In this document: piece by piece, positions 16,634-25,117 of the stretch | How the letters are laid out: each line of letters opens with the position of its first letter | Position numbering within the stretch: position 1 is the stretch's first letter | DNA from: Candidatus Pantoea formicae | GTDB lineage: Bacteria; Pseudomonadota; Gammaproteobacteria; Enterobacterales; Enterobacteriaceae | Length of the DNA stretch: 64,000 bases | Assembly: GCF_011752625.1 (NCBI RefSeq) | Contig: NZ_VWXD01000017.1 | Coordinates: forward strand, 20,838-84,837 | Reading direction: 5' to 3' | The notes under the pieces: model-generated | Seen by the model: the letters and a program-made list of their open reading frames with translations, nothing else | Told to the model about the DNA's origin: nothing | The model's database searches: none | Translations under genes and position numbers: made by a program

Positions 16634-19021
16634 ATGTCCAATCAAGACCAACAGTCGCTAGTGCTCTGGTACAACCAGCTTGGCATGCATGATGTTGATC
16701 GCGTGGGGGGCAAAAATGCTTCCCTGGGAGAAATGATTACTAACTTGTCGTCACTGGGTGTATCCGTGCCAAACGGTTATGCGACGACATCTTACGCCTT
16801 TAATCTGTTTCTCGATCAAAGCGGACTGAACCAGCGTATTTATGATTTGCTGGACAAAACGGATATTGATGATGTTGAAGAGCTGGCGAAAGCTGGTAAA
16901 CAAATTCGTCAATGGGTTGTCGACACACCTTTCCTGCCTGAGCTTGAGGAGGCGATTCGCACCGCCTACGAGCAGCTCTCTTCTGATGATGCTGAGGCTT
17001 CGTTTGCGGTACGTTCATCGGCCACCGCCGAGGACATGCCAGATGCCTCCTTTGCTGGGCAGCAGGAAACATTCCTCAACGTGCAAGGGTTTGACGCGGT
17101 GCTGGTGGCCGTAAAGCACGTTTATGCTTCTTTATTTAACGATCGTGCCATCTCCTATCGTGTGCACCAAGGCTATGACCATCGTGGCGTAGCTTTGTCT
17201 GCCGGTATTCAACGCATGGTACGATCCGATCTCGCGTCATCGGGCGTGATGTTTACCATTGATACTGAATCCGGTTTCGACCAGGTGGTCTTTATCACCT
17301 CGGCGTTCGGTCTCGGCGAAATGGTGGTACAGGGTGCGGTTAACCCTGATGAATTCTATGTGCATAAACCGACGCTGGCGGCGAATCGCCCGGCCATCGT
17401 GCGCCGCACCATGGGGTCGAAAAAAATCCGCATGGTTTACGCCGATTCGCAAGAGCACGGTGAACAGGTACGCATTGAAGACGTCGATCAGGAGCAGCGC
17501 GATCGCTTCAGCCTGACCGATGACGAAGTGCAGGACCTGGCGCGCCAGGCGGTGCTGATTGAACAGCACTACAAACGCCCGATGGACATCGAGTGGGCCA
17601 AAGATGGCCACACCGGCAAGTTGTTTATCGTGCAGGCCCGCCCAGAAACCGTGCGTTCTAATGGTCAGGTGATGGAACGTTACAACCTGCAAGGTAAAGG
17701 CAAAGTTCTGGTTGAAGGTCGAGCCATCGGCCATCGCATTGGCGCCGGTGAAGTGAAGGTGATTCACGATATCAGCGAAATGCACCGCATCGAGAAAGGT
17801 GATGTGCTGGTGACGGATATGACCGACCCGGACTGGGAACCGATCATGAAAAAAGCGTCCGCGATTGTGACGAATCGCGGCGGGCGTACCTGTCATGCTG
17901 CGATTATCGCGCGTGAACTGGGTATTCCAGCCGTAGTGGGTTGTGGGGATGCGACCGACCACTTGAAGGATGGGCAAAAAGTCACTGTTTCCTGCGCGGA
18001 AGGGGATACCGGTTATGTCTACCATGACCTGCTCGACTTTGAAGTGACCAGCTCGCAAGTGGATACCATGCCGGATCTGCCATTGAAAATCATGATGAAC
18101 GTTGGTAACCCGGACCGTGCATTTGATTTCGCCTGCCTGCCTAATGAAGGTGTCGGTCTGGCGCGTCTGGAATTCATTATCAACCGTATGATCGGCGTGC
18201 ACCCGAAAGCGTTGTTGGAGTTTGACCAGCAGACGCCAGAGTTGCAGCAGCAGATTCGTCAGATGATGAAAGGCTTTGACGATCCGGTTGAGTTCTACAT
18301 TGCGCGTCTGACTGAAGGCATTGCGACCCTGGGTGCCGCGTTTGCGCCTAAGCGCGTGATTGTCCGTCTGTCGGATTTCAAATCGAACGAGTATGCCAAC
18401 CTGGTCGGGGGCGAACGTTATGAGCCAGAGGAAGAGAACCCGATGCTGGGCTTCCGTGGGGCCGGACGCTATGTGGCTGACAGCTTCCGTGACTGCTTCG
18501 CCTTAGAGTGTGAGGCGGTAAAACGTGTGCGTAACGACATGGGTCTGACTAACGTCGAAATTATGATTCCTTTCGTACGAACCGTAGATCAAGCTGCGGC
18601 AGTGGTGGAAGAGCTTGGTAAGCAGGGGCTGAAACGCGGTGAGAACGGATTGAAGGTGATCATGATGTGTGAGATCCCATCGAACGCCTTACTGGCTGAA
18701 CAGTTCTTGCAGTACTTCGATGGTTTCTCTATTGGTTCAAACGACATGACGCAGTTGGCGTTGGGGCTGGATCGTGATTCTGGCGTAGTTTCGGCACTGT
18801 TTGATGAGCGCAACGAAGCGGTGAAAGCGCTGCTGTCGATGTCGATTCAAGCGGCGAAGAAACAGGGCAAATACGTCGGCATTTGCGGCCAAGGGCCGTC
18901 TGACCATGAAGATTTCGCTGCATGGTTGATGGAGCAGGGAATCGACAGTCTGTCGCTCAACCCGGATACCGTGGTGCAAACTTGGTTAAATCTGGCCGAA
19001 TTGGACGCCGCGAAACCGTGA
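16634..19021 (+). CDS. ppsA: Phosphoenolpyruvate synthase
   Basis: 795 residues (E. coli 792). It converts pyruvate, ATP and water to phosphoenolpyruvate, AMP and phosphate, and is required for growth on three-carbon compounds. An N-terminal ATP-grasp-like domain carries VRSSATAEDMPDASFAGQQET. The central swivelling domain has phospho-acceptor His421 in GGRTCHAAIIARELG. The C-terminal PEP-binding barrel contains GSNDMTQLALGLDRDSG. It is divergent from its regulator ppsR and followed by a terminator. Confidence 0.98.
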   Translation: MSNQDQQSLVLWYNQLGMHDVDRVGGKNASLGEMITNLSSLGVSVPNGYATTSYAFNLFLDQSGLNQRIYDLLDKTDIDDVEELAKAGKQIRQWVVDTPFLPELEEAIRTAYEQLSSDDAEASFAVRSSATAEDMPDASFAGQQETFLNVQGFDAVLVAVKHVYASLFNDRAISYRVHQGYDHRGVALSAGIQRMVRSDLASSGVMFTIDTESGFDQVVFITSAFGLGEMVVQGAVNPDEFYVHKPTLAANRPAIVRRTMGSKKIRMVYADSQEHGEQVRIEDVDQEQRDRFSLTDDEVQDLARQAVLIEQHYKRPMDIEWAKDGHTGKLFIVQARPETVRSNGQVMERYNLQGKGKVLVEGRAIGHRIGAGEVKVIHDISEMHRIEKGDVLVTDMTDPDWEPIMKKASAIVTNRGGRTCHAAIIARELGIPAVVGCGDATDHLKDGQKVTVSCAEGDTGYVYHDLLDFEVTSSQVDTMPDLPLKIMMNVGNPDRAFDFACLPNEGVGLARLEFIINRMIGVHPKALLEFDQQTPELQQQIRQMMKGFDDPVEFYIARLTEGIATLGAAFAPKRVIVRLSDFKSNEYANLVGGERYEPEEENPMLGFRGAGRYVADSFRDCFALECEAVKRVRNDMGLTNVEIMIPFVRTVDQAAAVVEELGKQGLKRGENGLKVIMMCEIPSNALLAEQFLQYFDGFSIGSNDMTQLALGLDRDSGVVSALFDERNEAVKALLSMSIQAAKKQGKYVGICGQGPSDHEDFAAWLMEQGIDSLSLNPDTVVQTWLNLAELDAAKP

Positions 19022-19078
19022 TCAGCTAACGATTAGGGCGCGTTCAGTAAGATTCTGAAGCGTCCTTGCTGAAATCAT

Positions 19079-19105
19079 AAGGCCAGCACTGCTGGCCTTT
19101 TCTTT
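19079..19105 (+). terminator. Terminator after ppsA
   Basis: AAGGCCAGCA-CTGC-TGGCCTTTTCTTT hairpin with T-rich tail, 58 bases after the stop. Confidence 0.85.
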
Positions 19106-19120
19106 ATGCATAAAAAACAC

Positions 19121-19228
19121 AAAAAAAAAGCCCATCACAGGGGATGGGCAAAGACTACACACAGCAATTCTTCACTTTACTCAGGGGAAAAAGGTTGTTT
19201 ATAAATCAGTGGTTTGATTTCAAACATA
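19121..19228 (-). ncRNA. rprA: Small regulatory RNA RprA
   Basis: On the minus strand the segments CCCCTGAGT, GAATTGCTGTGTGTAGTCTT and the terminator stem GCCCATC...GATGGGC plus nine T match E. coli RprA in order and spacing. The 5' part holds a stem AAATCA/TGATTT and the rpoS-pairing-like TGATTTATAA. RprA with Hfq opens the rpoS leader hairpin and raises RpoS translation in response to envelope stress through RcsB. Length about 108 nt (E. coli 106). The 5' end is set by comparison and by a -10 seven bases upstream. It lies beside ydiK as in E. coli. Confidence 0.93.
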
Positions 19229-19234
19229 GGGAAC

Positions 19235-19277
19235 ATGTTATTCATCAGGCTTGTTGGCGTCTTTAAGAATCCTCTTA
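19235..19277 (-). promoter_or_regulatory. rprA promoter with RcsB box
   Basis: On the minus strand, TAAGAGGATTCTTA (19264-19277) resembles the RcsB box and lies at about -36 to -49 from the inferred start. A -10 TAACAT is at 19235-19240. This is the arrangement known for RcsB-activated E. coli rprA. Confidence 0.7.
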
Positions 19278-19502
19278 TTAGTTTAAAGCTGATAATCTTT
19301 TGTGGCCTTTTTTAACGGTTGCATCGCACAATTCAGTTCGAAAAATAATCATTCCGTAAGCGAAACTCTACTAAAGCGGCTAAATCTGCGTTTTTTCTTA
19401 AAAAGCGCTTATGGAAAAAAAGTGATGCGGCAGGAAACTATGTGGTGGGCATTAACATCTATTCATGCCCATTGAGTAAGGCGAGAGCCTGTGTTGCGGA
19501 AT

Positions 19503-19524
19503 GCGGTGCAATGAACTGCACCGC
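19503..19524. other. Hairpin downstream of ydiK
   Basis: Perfect eight-base stem GCGGTGCA/TGCACCGC with a six-base loop, 20 bases beyond the ydiK stop on its strand. No T run, so it is not a classical terminator; it may protect the mRNA 3' end. The rest of 19278-19502 shows no gene or other clear element. Confidence 0.45.
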
Positions 19525-19543
19525 TTGGTTTTAACCCCGGAAG

Positions 19544-20650
19544 TTAATCCTCGTCATGCTCGGCCAGGGCTTCGATAGCCTTCTGCGGGTCATCATCAGG
19601 GGCGGGCGCTTCATGCATCCACACGGAAACCAGACGATAGGATACCGCCAGCACCACCGGACCAATAAAGAGTCCGATCATGCCAAAAGCTATCAACCCG
19701 CCAATAACGCCGGAGAGAATCAAGATCATCGGCAAATCTGCCCCCATCCGAATCAACATCGGACGCAGTACACTGTCCAGTGTGCCGACCACGCAGCTCC
19801 ACACCAGCAGGATCGTGCCCCATGTTGTGTCGCCACTCCAGTAGAGCCAGATGATCGCGGGTATCAGCACCACCAACGGTCCGAGCTGCACCAGACACGT
19901 CAGAATCATCAACACCGTCAGTAAGGTGGCGTAAGGAATGCCCGAAATCGCCAAACCAATACCGCCCAGTACACCTTGCACCAGCGCGGTGACCACCACG
20001 CCTAAAGCCACGGCACGAATGGCCTGACCGGCGAGCAGCACTGTCGCATCACCACGACGTCCACCCATGCGGTAAGCAAAATGACGAATGCCGTGACCGA
20101 CCTGCTCACCGCGCCAGTAGAGCAATACGCTAAACAGGAGCATCACGGCGAGGTGAATCATAAAGCGGCCAAAGTGTCCGGCCTGTGCCACAAAGAAGCC
20201 GGTAGTGCGTCCAATATAGGGCTGTAATTGATTTAATATCGCAGTCCCGCCGCCATCGACCATTTTGTGATAGCTGGAGTAGCTTTTCTTGCCAATGTAA
20301 GGAATGTCGCGTAGCCAGGCTAAATCTGGCAGCACGAGGTGGCGCTGAGTCGCCCAGGCAATCACGGGCGCACTGTTATCAATCAGGCCACTGACCAACA
20401 GCGCAATCGGAATGATAAACAGCAGAAGCAACAGAATGGTCATGGCGATAACCGCCAGCGATCGTTTTCCCCACAGCAGATGCTGCAAACGAATCATGAG
20501 TGGCCATGTGGCAATCACCACCATGCTGGCCCAAGCAAAGCCAAGAATAAACGGCTGTACGACCCACAGACAGGCGATGATCATGATCAAAATGAACATC
20601 AACGAGAATAGCAGTTGCGGTAGATCCATACCGCGTTGCAGGCTTTTCAT
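19544..20650 (-). CDS. ydiK: AI-2E family inner membrane transporter YdiK
   Basis: 368 residues with about eight hydrophobic helices and the family text GVIGGLIAFGMIGLFIGPVVLAVSYR at the C-terminal third. It closely resembles E. coli YdiK. The family (formerly UPF0118) includes proposed exporters; the substrate of YdiK is not known. The ATG at 20650 is preferred over a GTG one codon earlier. It is divergent from ydiJ. A PurR-type box lies in the shared upstream region. Confidence 0.92.
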   Translation of the reverse strand: MKSLQRGMDLPQLLFSLMFILIMIIACLWVVQPFILGFAWASMVVIATWPLMIRLQHLLWGKRSLAVIAMTILLLLLFIIPIALLVSGLIDNSAPVIAWATQRHLVLPDLAWLRDIPYIGKKSYSSYHKMVDGGGTAILNQLQPYIGRTTGFFVAQAGHFGRFMIHLAVMLLFSVLLYWRGEQVGHGIRHFAYRMGGRRGDATVLLAGQAIRAVALGVVVTALVQGVLGGIGLAISGIPYATLLTVLMILTCLVQLGPLVVLIPAIIWLYWSGDTTWGTILLVWSCVVGTLDSVLRPMLIRMGADLPMILILSGVIGGLIAFGMIGLFIGPVVLAVSYRLVSVWMHEAPAPDDDPQKAIEALAEHDED

Positions 20651-20822
20651 CACAACGTTATGACCTCAATTAATCCTTCATAGTGGGCCGCGTTGGCCCT
20701 GATTAATGATGATCTATTTCCTGAAATTTAAACAGAGAAAAGCAGGCTCAGTGGGAACCTTTCCTGAAAAAACAGCAGGGGACAAAAAAATATGATAAAA
20801 CCAATGGTTGAAAAAAATAACC

Positions 20823-20838
20823 ACGCAAACGTTTACAA
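20823..20838 (+). promoter_or_regulatory. PurR box between ydiK and ydiJ
   Basis: ACGCAAACGTTTACAA matches the PurR operator consensus (ACGCAAACGTTTNCNT) in all core positions. It is 19 bases before the ydiJ ATG and 173 bases from the ydiK start, so it could control either gene. ydiK has been proposed as a PurR target in enterobacteria, to my recollection. Confidence 0.75.
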
Positions 20839-20856
20839 CATCTCGGTCACGCAATA

Positions 20857-23800
20857 ATGATCCCACAGATTTCCCAGGCACCCGGCCTCGTTCAGCTGGT
20901 GCTGACATTCCTGCAGTCATTGAAAGAGCAAGGTTTTACCGGCGATACCGCCACAAGCTATGCCGATCGGTTGTCGCTCTCGACCGATAACAGCATTTAT
21001 CAATTGTTGCCTGATGCAGCACTCTTTCCGCGTTCAACCGCAGACGTCGCGTTGATTGCCCGATTAGCCGGCGAAGCGCGCTTTAATAGCCTGACGTTTG
21101 CGCCACGCGGCGGCGGAACAGGCACCAATGGCCAATCGCTCAACCAGGGCATCGTGGTGGACATGTCGCGCTATATGAACCGCATCCTTGAGATCAATCC
21201 TGAACAGGGGTGGGTGCGGGTCGAAGCGGGCGTTGTGAAAGACCAACTTAATGCATGGCTAAAACCTTATGGTTTTTTCTTCTCGCCAGAACTGTCTACC
21301 AGTAACCGCGCCACGTTAGGCGGCATGATTAATACCGATGCCTCGGGCCAAGGCTCGCTGGTTTACGGTAAAACATCCGACCATGTCGAAGGATTACGCG
21401 CCGTGTTGCTGGGTGGTGATATCCTTGATACCCGTGCCATGCCCACCGAGTTAGCCGAGCAACTGGCTAGCACACCGACGGCAGAAGGGCGTATCTACCG
21501 AGAAGTGTTGACGCGTTGCCGTGAGCAACGCGATTTGATTCTGGAAAAATTCCCGAAACTCAACCGCTTCCTGACTGGTTACGACCTGCGCCATGTGTTT
21601 AGCGATGACTTGCAAACCTTCGACCTGACGCGATTATTGTGCGGTGCCGAAGGCACACTGGCATTTATCACCGAAGCGCGCCTTGATATCACGCCAATCC
21701 CTAAAGTGCGTCGTCTGGTTAATATCAAATACGATTCGTTCGACTCAGCGCTACGTAATGCGCCCTTTATGGTTGAAGCGAAAGCCCTTTCTGTCGAAAC
21801 CGTCGATTCGAAAGTGCTTAACCTGGCGCGTGAAGATATCGTCTGGCATTCAGTCAAAGAACTCATCACCGATGTGCCTGATAAAGAGATGCTGGGCCTG
21901 AATATCGTCGAATTTGCCGGTGATGATGGTGAGTTAATTGAACAGCAGGTGAGCCACCTATGCGCGCGCCTGGAAGAACTGATGCAGCAGCACCAGGGCG
22001 GGGTTATAGGCTATCAGCTGTGTAATGATTTGGGCGGCATTGAGCGTATTTATAATATGCGAAAAAAAGCGGTGGGTCTGCTGGGGAACGCCAAAGGGCG
22101 CGCCAAGCCGATTCCATTTGTGGAAGATACTGCGGTTCCGCCAGAGCAATTGGCTGATTACATCGTTGATTTCCGCGCCTTACTCGACAGCCACGGTTTA
22201 AGCTACGGCATGTTCGGCCATGTTGATGCGGGTGTGTTACACGTGCGTCCGGCGCTGGATATGTGCGATCCGCAGCAAGAGCTATTAATGAAACAAATCT
22301 CCGACGAAGTGGTGGCCTTGACGGCACGCTACGGTGGATTGCTGTGGGGCGAACATGGCAAAGGATTCCGTGCGCAATACAGCCCGGCATTTTTTGGCGA
22401 GACGTTGTTTAACGAGTTGCGCCGCATCAAAGCGGCTTTCGATCCCGATAACCGCTTGAATCCCGGCAAAATCTGTACACCTCTTGGCAGTCAGGAACCG
22501 ATGATGCAAGTGGATGCGGTGAAACGCGGCACTTACGATCGTCAAATTCCCGTGAATGTACGGACTGACTGGCGTGGCGCAATGGAGTGCAACGGCAACG
22601 GGTTGTGTTTTAACTTTGATGCGCGCAGCCCAATGTGCCCATCAATGAAAATCACCCGTAACCGCATCCATTCACCCAAAGGGCGCGCAACATTAACCCG
22701 TGAATGGCTGCGTTTGCTCTCAGAACAGGGTGTTGATCCCGGCGTGTTGGAGCAGGCGCTGCCAAAGCAAGGTGCGAGTTTGCGGACGTTAATTCAACGC
22801 ACGCGCAATTCATGGCACGCGAAGCACGGCGAGTATGATTTCTCGCATGAGGTGAAGGAAGCGATGTCCGGCTGCCTTGCCTGCAAAGCCTGTTCTACTC
22901 AGTGTCCGATTAAGATCGATGTGCCGAGTTTCCGCTCGCGCTTCTTGCAGCTTTATCACACCCGTTATTTGCGACCGATGAGCGATCATCTGGTGGCCAC
23001 CGTAGAGAGCTATGCGCCGCTGATGGCGAAAGCTCCCAAAGTGTTCAACTTCTTCCTGAAGCAGCCGTGGGTTCGCGACCTGAGCAAAACACATATTGGT
23101 ATGGTGGATCTGCCCCTGCTTTCCACGCCGAGCCTGAAACAACAGCTCAGCGGTCATCCCGCGATGAACCTCACACTGGAGCAGCTCGAATCCATGGACG
23201 CCGCCCAGCGTGAAAATTGCGTGTTGGTAGTACAGGACCCTTTCACCAGCTATTACGAAGCGCAACTGGTGACTGATTTCGTGAAGTTGATTGAGAAGTT
23301 GGGCTATCGGCCCGTACTGCTGCCGTTTTCACCGAATGGAAAAGCGCAGCACGTTAAAGGCTTCCTGCAACGTTTTGCGCGCACGGCAGGCAAAACGGCT
23401 GAGTTCCTTAATCGAGTAGCAAAACTCAACATCCCAATGGTGGGTGTGGATCCGGCTACCGTGCTCTGTTACCGCGATGAGTATAAAGAAGTGTTGGGCG
23501 ACCAGCGTGGTGAATTTAACGTACAACTCGTGCATGAATGGCTTGAGCAGGCGTTGGCGGCACGTACCGAACAAATTGCCAGCGGTGAGGCATGGTATCT
23601 GTTTGCACACTGCACGGAAGTGACAGCACTGCCTTCTACGCCGAATCAATGGCAAGGGATATTTGCGCGATTTGGTGCAAAACTCGAGAACATCAATGTC
23701 GGTTGCTGTGGTATGGCAGGGACTTACGGCCACGAGAGTAAGAACCTGGATAATTCGTTAGGCATTTACGAACTCTCATGGCATCCACAATTGCAGAAGT

Positions 23801-23910
23801 TGCCGCGTCAGCGTTGCCTGGCAACGGGTTTCTCCTGCCGAAGCCAGGTAAAACGCGCGGAAGGCAATGGTATGCGCCATCCACTACAAGCATTGCTGGA
23901 AATGATGTAA
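20857..23910 (+). CDS. ydiJ: FAD-binding and iron-sulfur oxidoreductase YdiJ
   Basis: 1017 residues (E. coli 1018). An N-terminal FAD-binding domain of the PCMH type (PRGGGTGTNGQSL, about 85-97) and an FAD-oxidase C domain (GMFGHVDAGVLHVRP about 452). A ferredoxin-like cluster motif CLACKACSTQCP is near 671-682, followed by a cysteine-rich C-terminal half with GCCGMAGTYG. The family oxidises 2-hydroxyacids; the E. coli protein has been reported as a D-2-hydroxyglutarate dehydrogenase. A PurR box overlaps the likely promoter. It ends 30 bases before the converging unknown gene. Confidence 0.93.
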   Translation: MIPQISQAPGLVQLVLTFLQSLKEQGFTGDTATSYADRLSLSTDNSIYQLLPDAALFPRSTADVALIARLAGEARFNSLTFAPRGGGTGTNGQSLNQGIVVDMSRYMNRILEINPEQGWVRVEAGVVKDQLNAWLKPYGFFFSPELSTSNRATLGGMINTDASGQGSLVYGKTSDHVEGLRAVLLGGDILDTRAMPTELAEQLASTPTAEGRIYREVLTRCREQRDLILEKFPKLNRFLTGYDLRHVFSDDLQTFDLTRLLCGAEGTLAFITEARLDITPIPKVRRLVNIKYDSFDSALRNAPFMVEAKALSVETVDSKVLNLAREDIVWHSVKELITDVPDKEMLGLNIVEFAGDDGELIEQQVSHLCARLEELMQQHQGGVIGYQLCNDLGGIERIYNMRKKAVGLLGNAKGRAKPIPFVEDTAVPPEQLADYIVDFRALLDSHGLSYGMFGHVDAGVLHVRPALDMCDPQQELLMKQISDEVVALTARYGGLLWGEHGKGFRAQYSPAFFGETLFNELRRIKAAFDPDNRLNPGKICTPLGSQEPMMQVDAVKRGTYDRQIPVNVRTDWRGAMECNGNGLCFNFDARSPMCPSMKITRNRIHSPKGRATLTREWLRLLSEQGVDPGVLEQALPKQGASLRTLIQRTRNSWHAKHGEYDFSHEVKEAMSGCLACKACSTQCPIKIDVPSFRSRFLQLYHTRYLRPMSDHLVATVESYAPLMAKAPKVFNFFLKQPWVRDLSKTHIGMVDLPLLSTPSLKQQLSGHPAMNLTLEQLESMDAAQRENCVLVVQDPFTSYYEAQLVTDFVKLIEKLGYRPVLLPFSPNGKAQHVKGFLQRFARTAGKTAEFLNRVAKLNIPMVGVDPATVLCYRDEYKEVLGDQRGEFNVQLVHEWLEQALAARTEQIASGEAWYLFAHCTEVTALPSTPNQWQGIFARFGAKLENINVGCCGMAGTYGHESKNLDNSLGIYELSWHPQLQKLPRQRCLATGFSCRSQVKRAEGNGMRHPLQALLEMM

Positions 23911-23940
23911 ACAAATTGTAGGAGCCGTCACAAAGCTGGA

Positions 23941-24345
23941 TTAGAATATCCAGCCTGCGTGGCGGACGAAATCACTCTGCAGGCTGGTGGCTTGATCCCA
24001 CTCGCCGCTGAGCGCCAGTTGATGACACAAGCGAGTCAAAGACAGGCGCGCCAGTTGATAGGCCTGAATACGGAACAAACGGTCGCGATCGGCATTCCCC
24101 ATCTCCTGCACTAAGCGGTGATGGAGCTTGCCCATGGCATGTAAATAGCTTTGGTCGTCACCGTTCAGTTCGCAGATTTCTGCCATATCCAAGCAGGTGT
24201 CGTTAAAGCGGCGCAGTTGTTCGATAGTACAATCGGTGCGGTTGAGCTTAGCCTGAGCCATATAGAAGTCGACGGTGATATCACGCACCGAAAACTTATA
24301 TTCATCGATTTTGTGCTGTAACCAGGCTGAGACGGTAAGCGTCAT
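23941..24345 (-). CDS. Unrecognised Fur-box-controlled protein, 134 residues
   Basis: I do not recognise this family with confidence. It is a soluble, predicted all-helical protein without signal peptide or membrane segment, with acidic and aromatic helices (SVRDITVDFYMAQAKLNRTD) and three cysteines. The ATG has AAGGTAG upstream. A near-perfect Fur box ends 19 bases before the start, so repression by iron is likely. It occupies the interval between ydiJ and sufA where E. coli has the unrelated ydiH. Context suggests a role in iron limitation or Fe-S supply; this is inference only. Confidence 0.75.
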   Translation of the reverse strand: MTLTVSAWLQHKIDEYKFSVRDITVDFYMAQAKLNRTDCTIEQLRRFNDTCLDMAEICELNGDDQSYLHAMGKLHHRLVQEMGNADRDRLFRIQAYQLARLSLTRLCHQLALSGEWDQATSLQSDFVRHAGWIF

Positions 24346-24363
24346 ATCGCTACCTTAAATGGG

Positions 24364-24382
24364 TTAATGATAATCATTATCA
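24364..24382. promoter_or_regulatory. Fur box
   Basis: TTAATGATAATCATTATCA matches the 19-base Fur consensus except at its outer bases, and contains the perfect palindrome ATGATAAT-C-ATTATCAT. It is adjacent to the 134-residue gene and 354 bases before sufA. It most likely controls the former, but could also contribute to the suf promoter. Confidence 0.88.
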
Positions 24383-24735
24383 TATTCAACCGCGTCAGGA
24401 ATGCAATTCCCGCAATGAAATTTTATTGATTTCCTTTGCCTGTTACTAAAATCGGCAATAACAATCTCTTTACATTAAAGAAAGGCGTAACCTATCAATC
24501 AGAGTGATAACCTAAAGTTGGATTTGTGAATTTTACGGTATTTGAACGGGTTACGTAGGCAGGGCGCGCACGGGATTGCCGCCCACAAGCTGGTGTGAAG
24601 GGACTATGCTTAATAAAGCAGCAGCAAAAAACAGCACGAGATGATTATCCCTGCAAAACAAGAGGTTGAAGTGATATCTGATATCACTACCATAGGGGGA
24701 TAGCCTGAAAAGGCCCAGACTTACGAGGTAGCACT
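24383..24735. other. suf operon upstream region
   Basis: 353 bases without a gene before sufA. E. coli suf is controlled by Fur, IscR, OxyR and IHF in this position. I see AT-rich tracts and a palindrome GTGATATCTGATATCAC (24672-24688) about 50 bases before sufA, which may be a binding site. I could not assign an IscR or OxyR site with confidence. Confidence 0.45.
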
Positions 24736-25110
24736 ATGTCATCAGTAAATGCAGCTTCTTTTTCACCCGAAGATTTCGTCTGGAAAGGGCTCACGCTGAC
24801 CGAATCGGCAGCGAAACAGATTCTTAGCCTGGTTGAACAGGATCCTGAAGTTAAAGGCCTGAAACTGGGTGTGAAGCAGTCCGGCTGTGCCGGTTTTGGG
24901 TACGTTATGGACCTGGTGAAAGAGCCTGCCGATGACGACCTGACGTTTGAGCAATTCGGCGCAAAATTGTTTGTGCCACTTCAGGCGATGCCGTTTGTTG
25001 ACGGTACCGAGCTGGATTATGTCCGTGAAGGCCTGAACCAGATTTTTAAATTCAACAACCCTAAAGCTCAGCACGCCTGCGGGTGCGGTGAGAGCTTTGG
25101 CGTCGAGTAA
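24736..25110 (+). CDS. sufA: Fe-S cluster carrier SufA
   Basis: 124 residues of the A-type carrier family with the three conserved cysteines, C in KQSGCAGFGY and the C-terminal pair CGCGESF. It accepts clusters from SufBCD and passes them to apoproteins. ACGAGGTAG lies before the ATG. First gene of the sufABCDSE operon; sufB starts seven bases after its stop. Confidence 0.96.
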   Translation: MSSVNAASFSPEDFVWKGLTLTESAAKQILSLVEQDPEVKGLKLGVKQSGCAGFGYVMDLVKEPADDDLTFEQFGAKLFVPLQAMPFVDGTELDYVREGLNQIFKFNNPKAQHACGCGESFGVE

Positions 25111-25117
25111 GTGAAAT

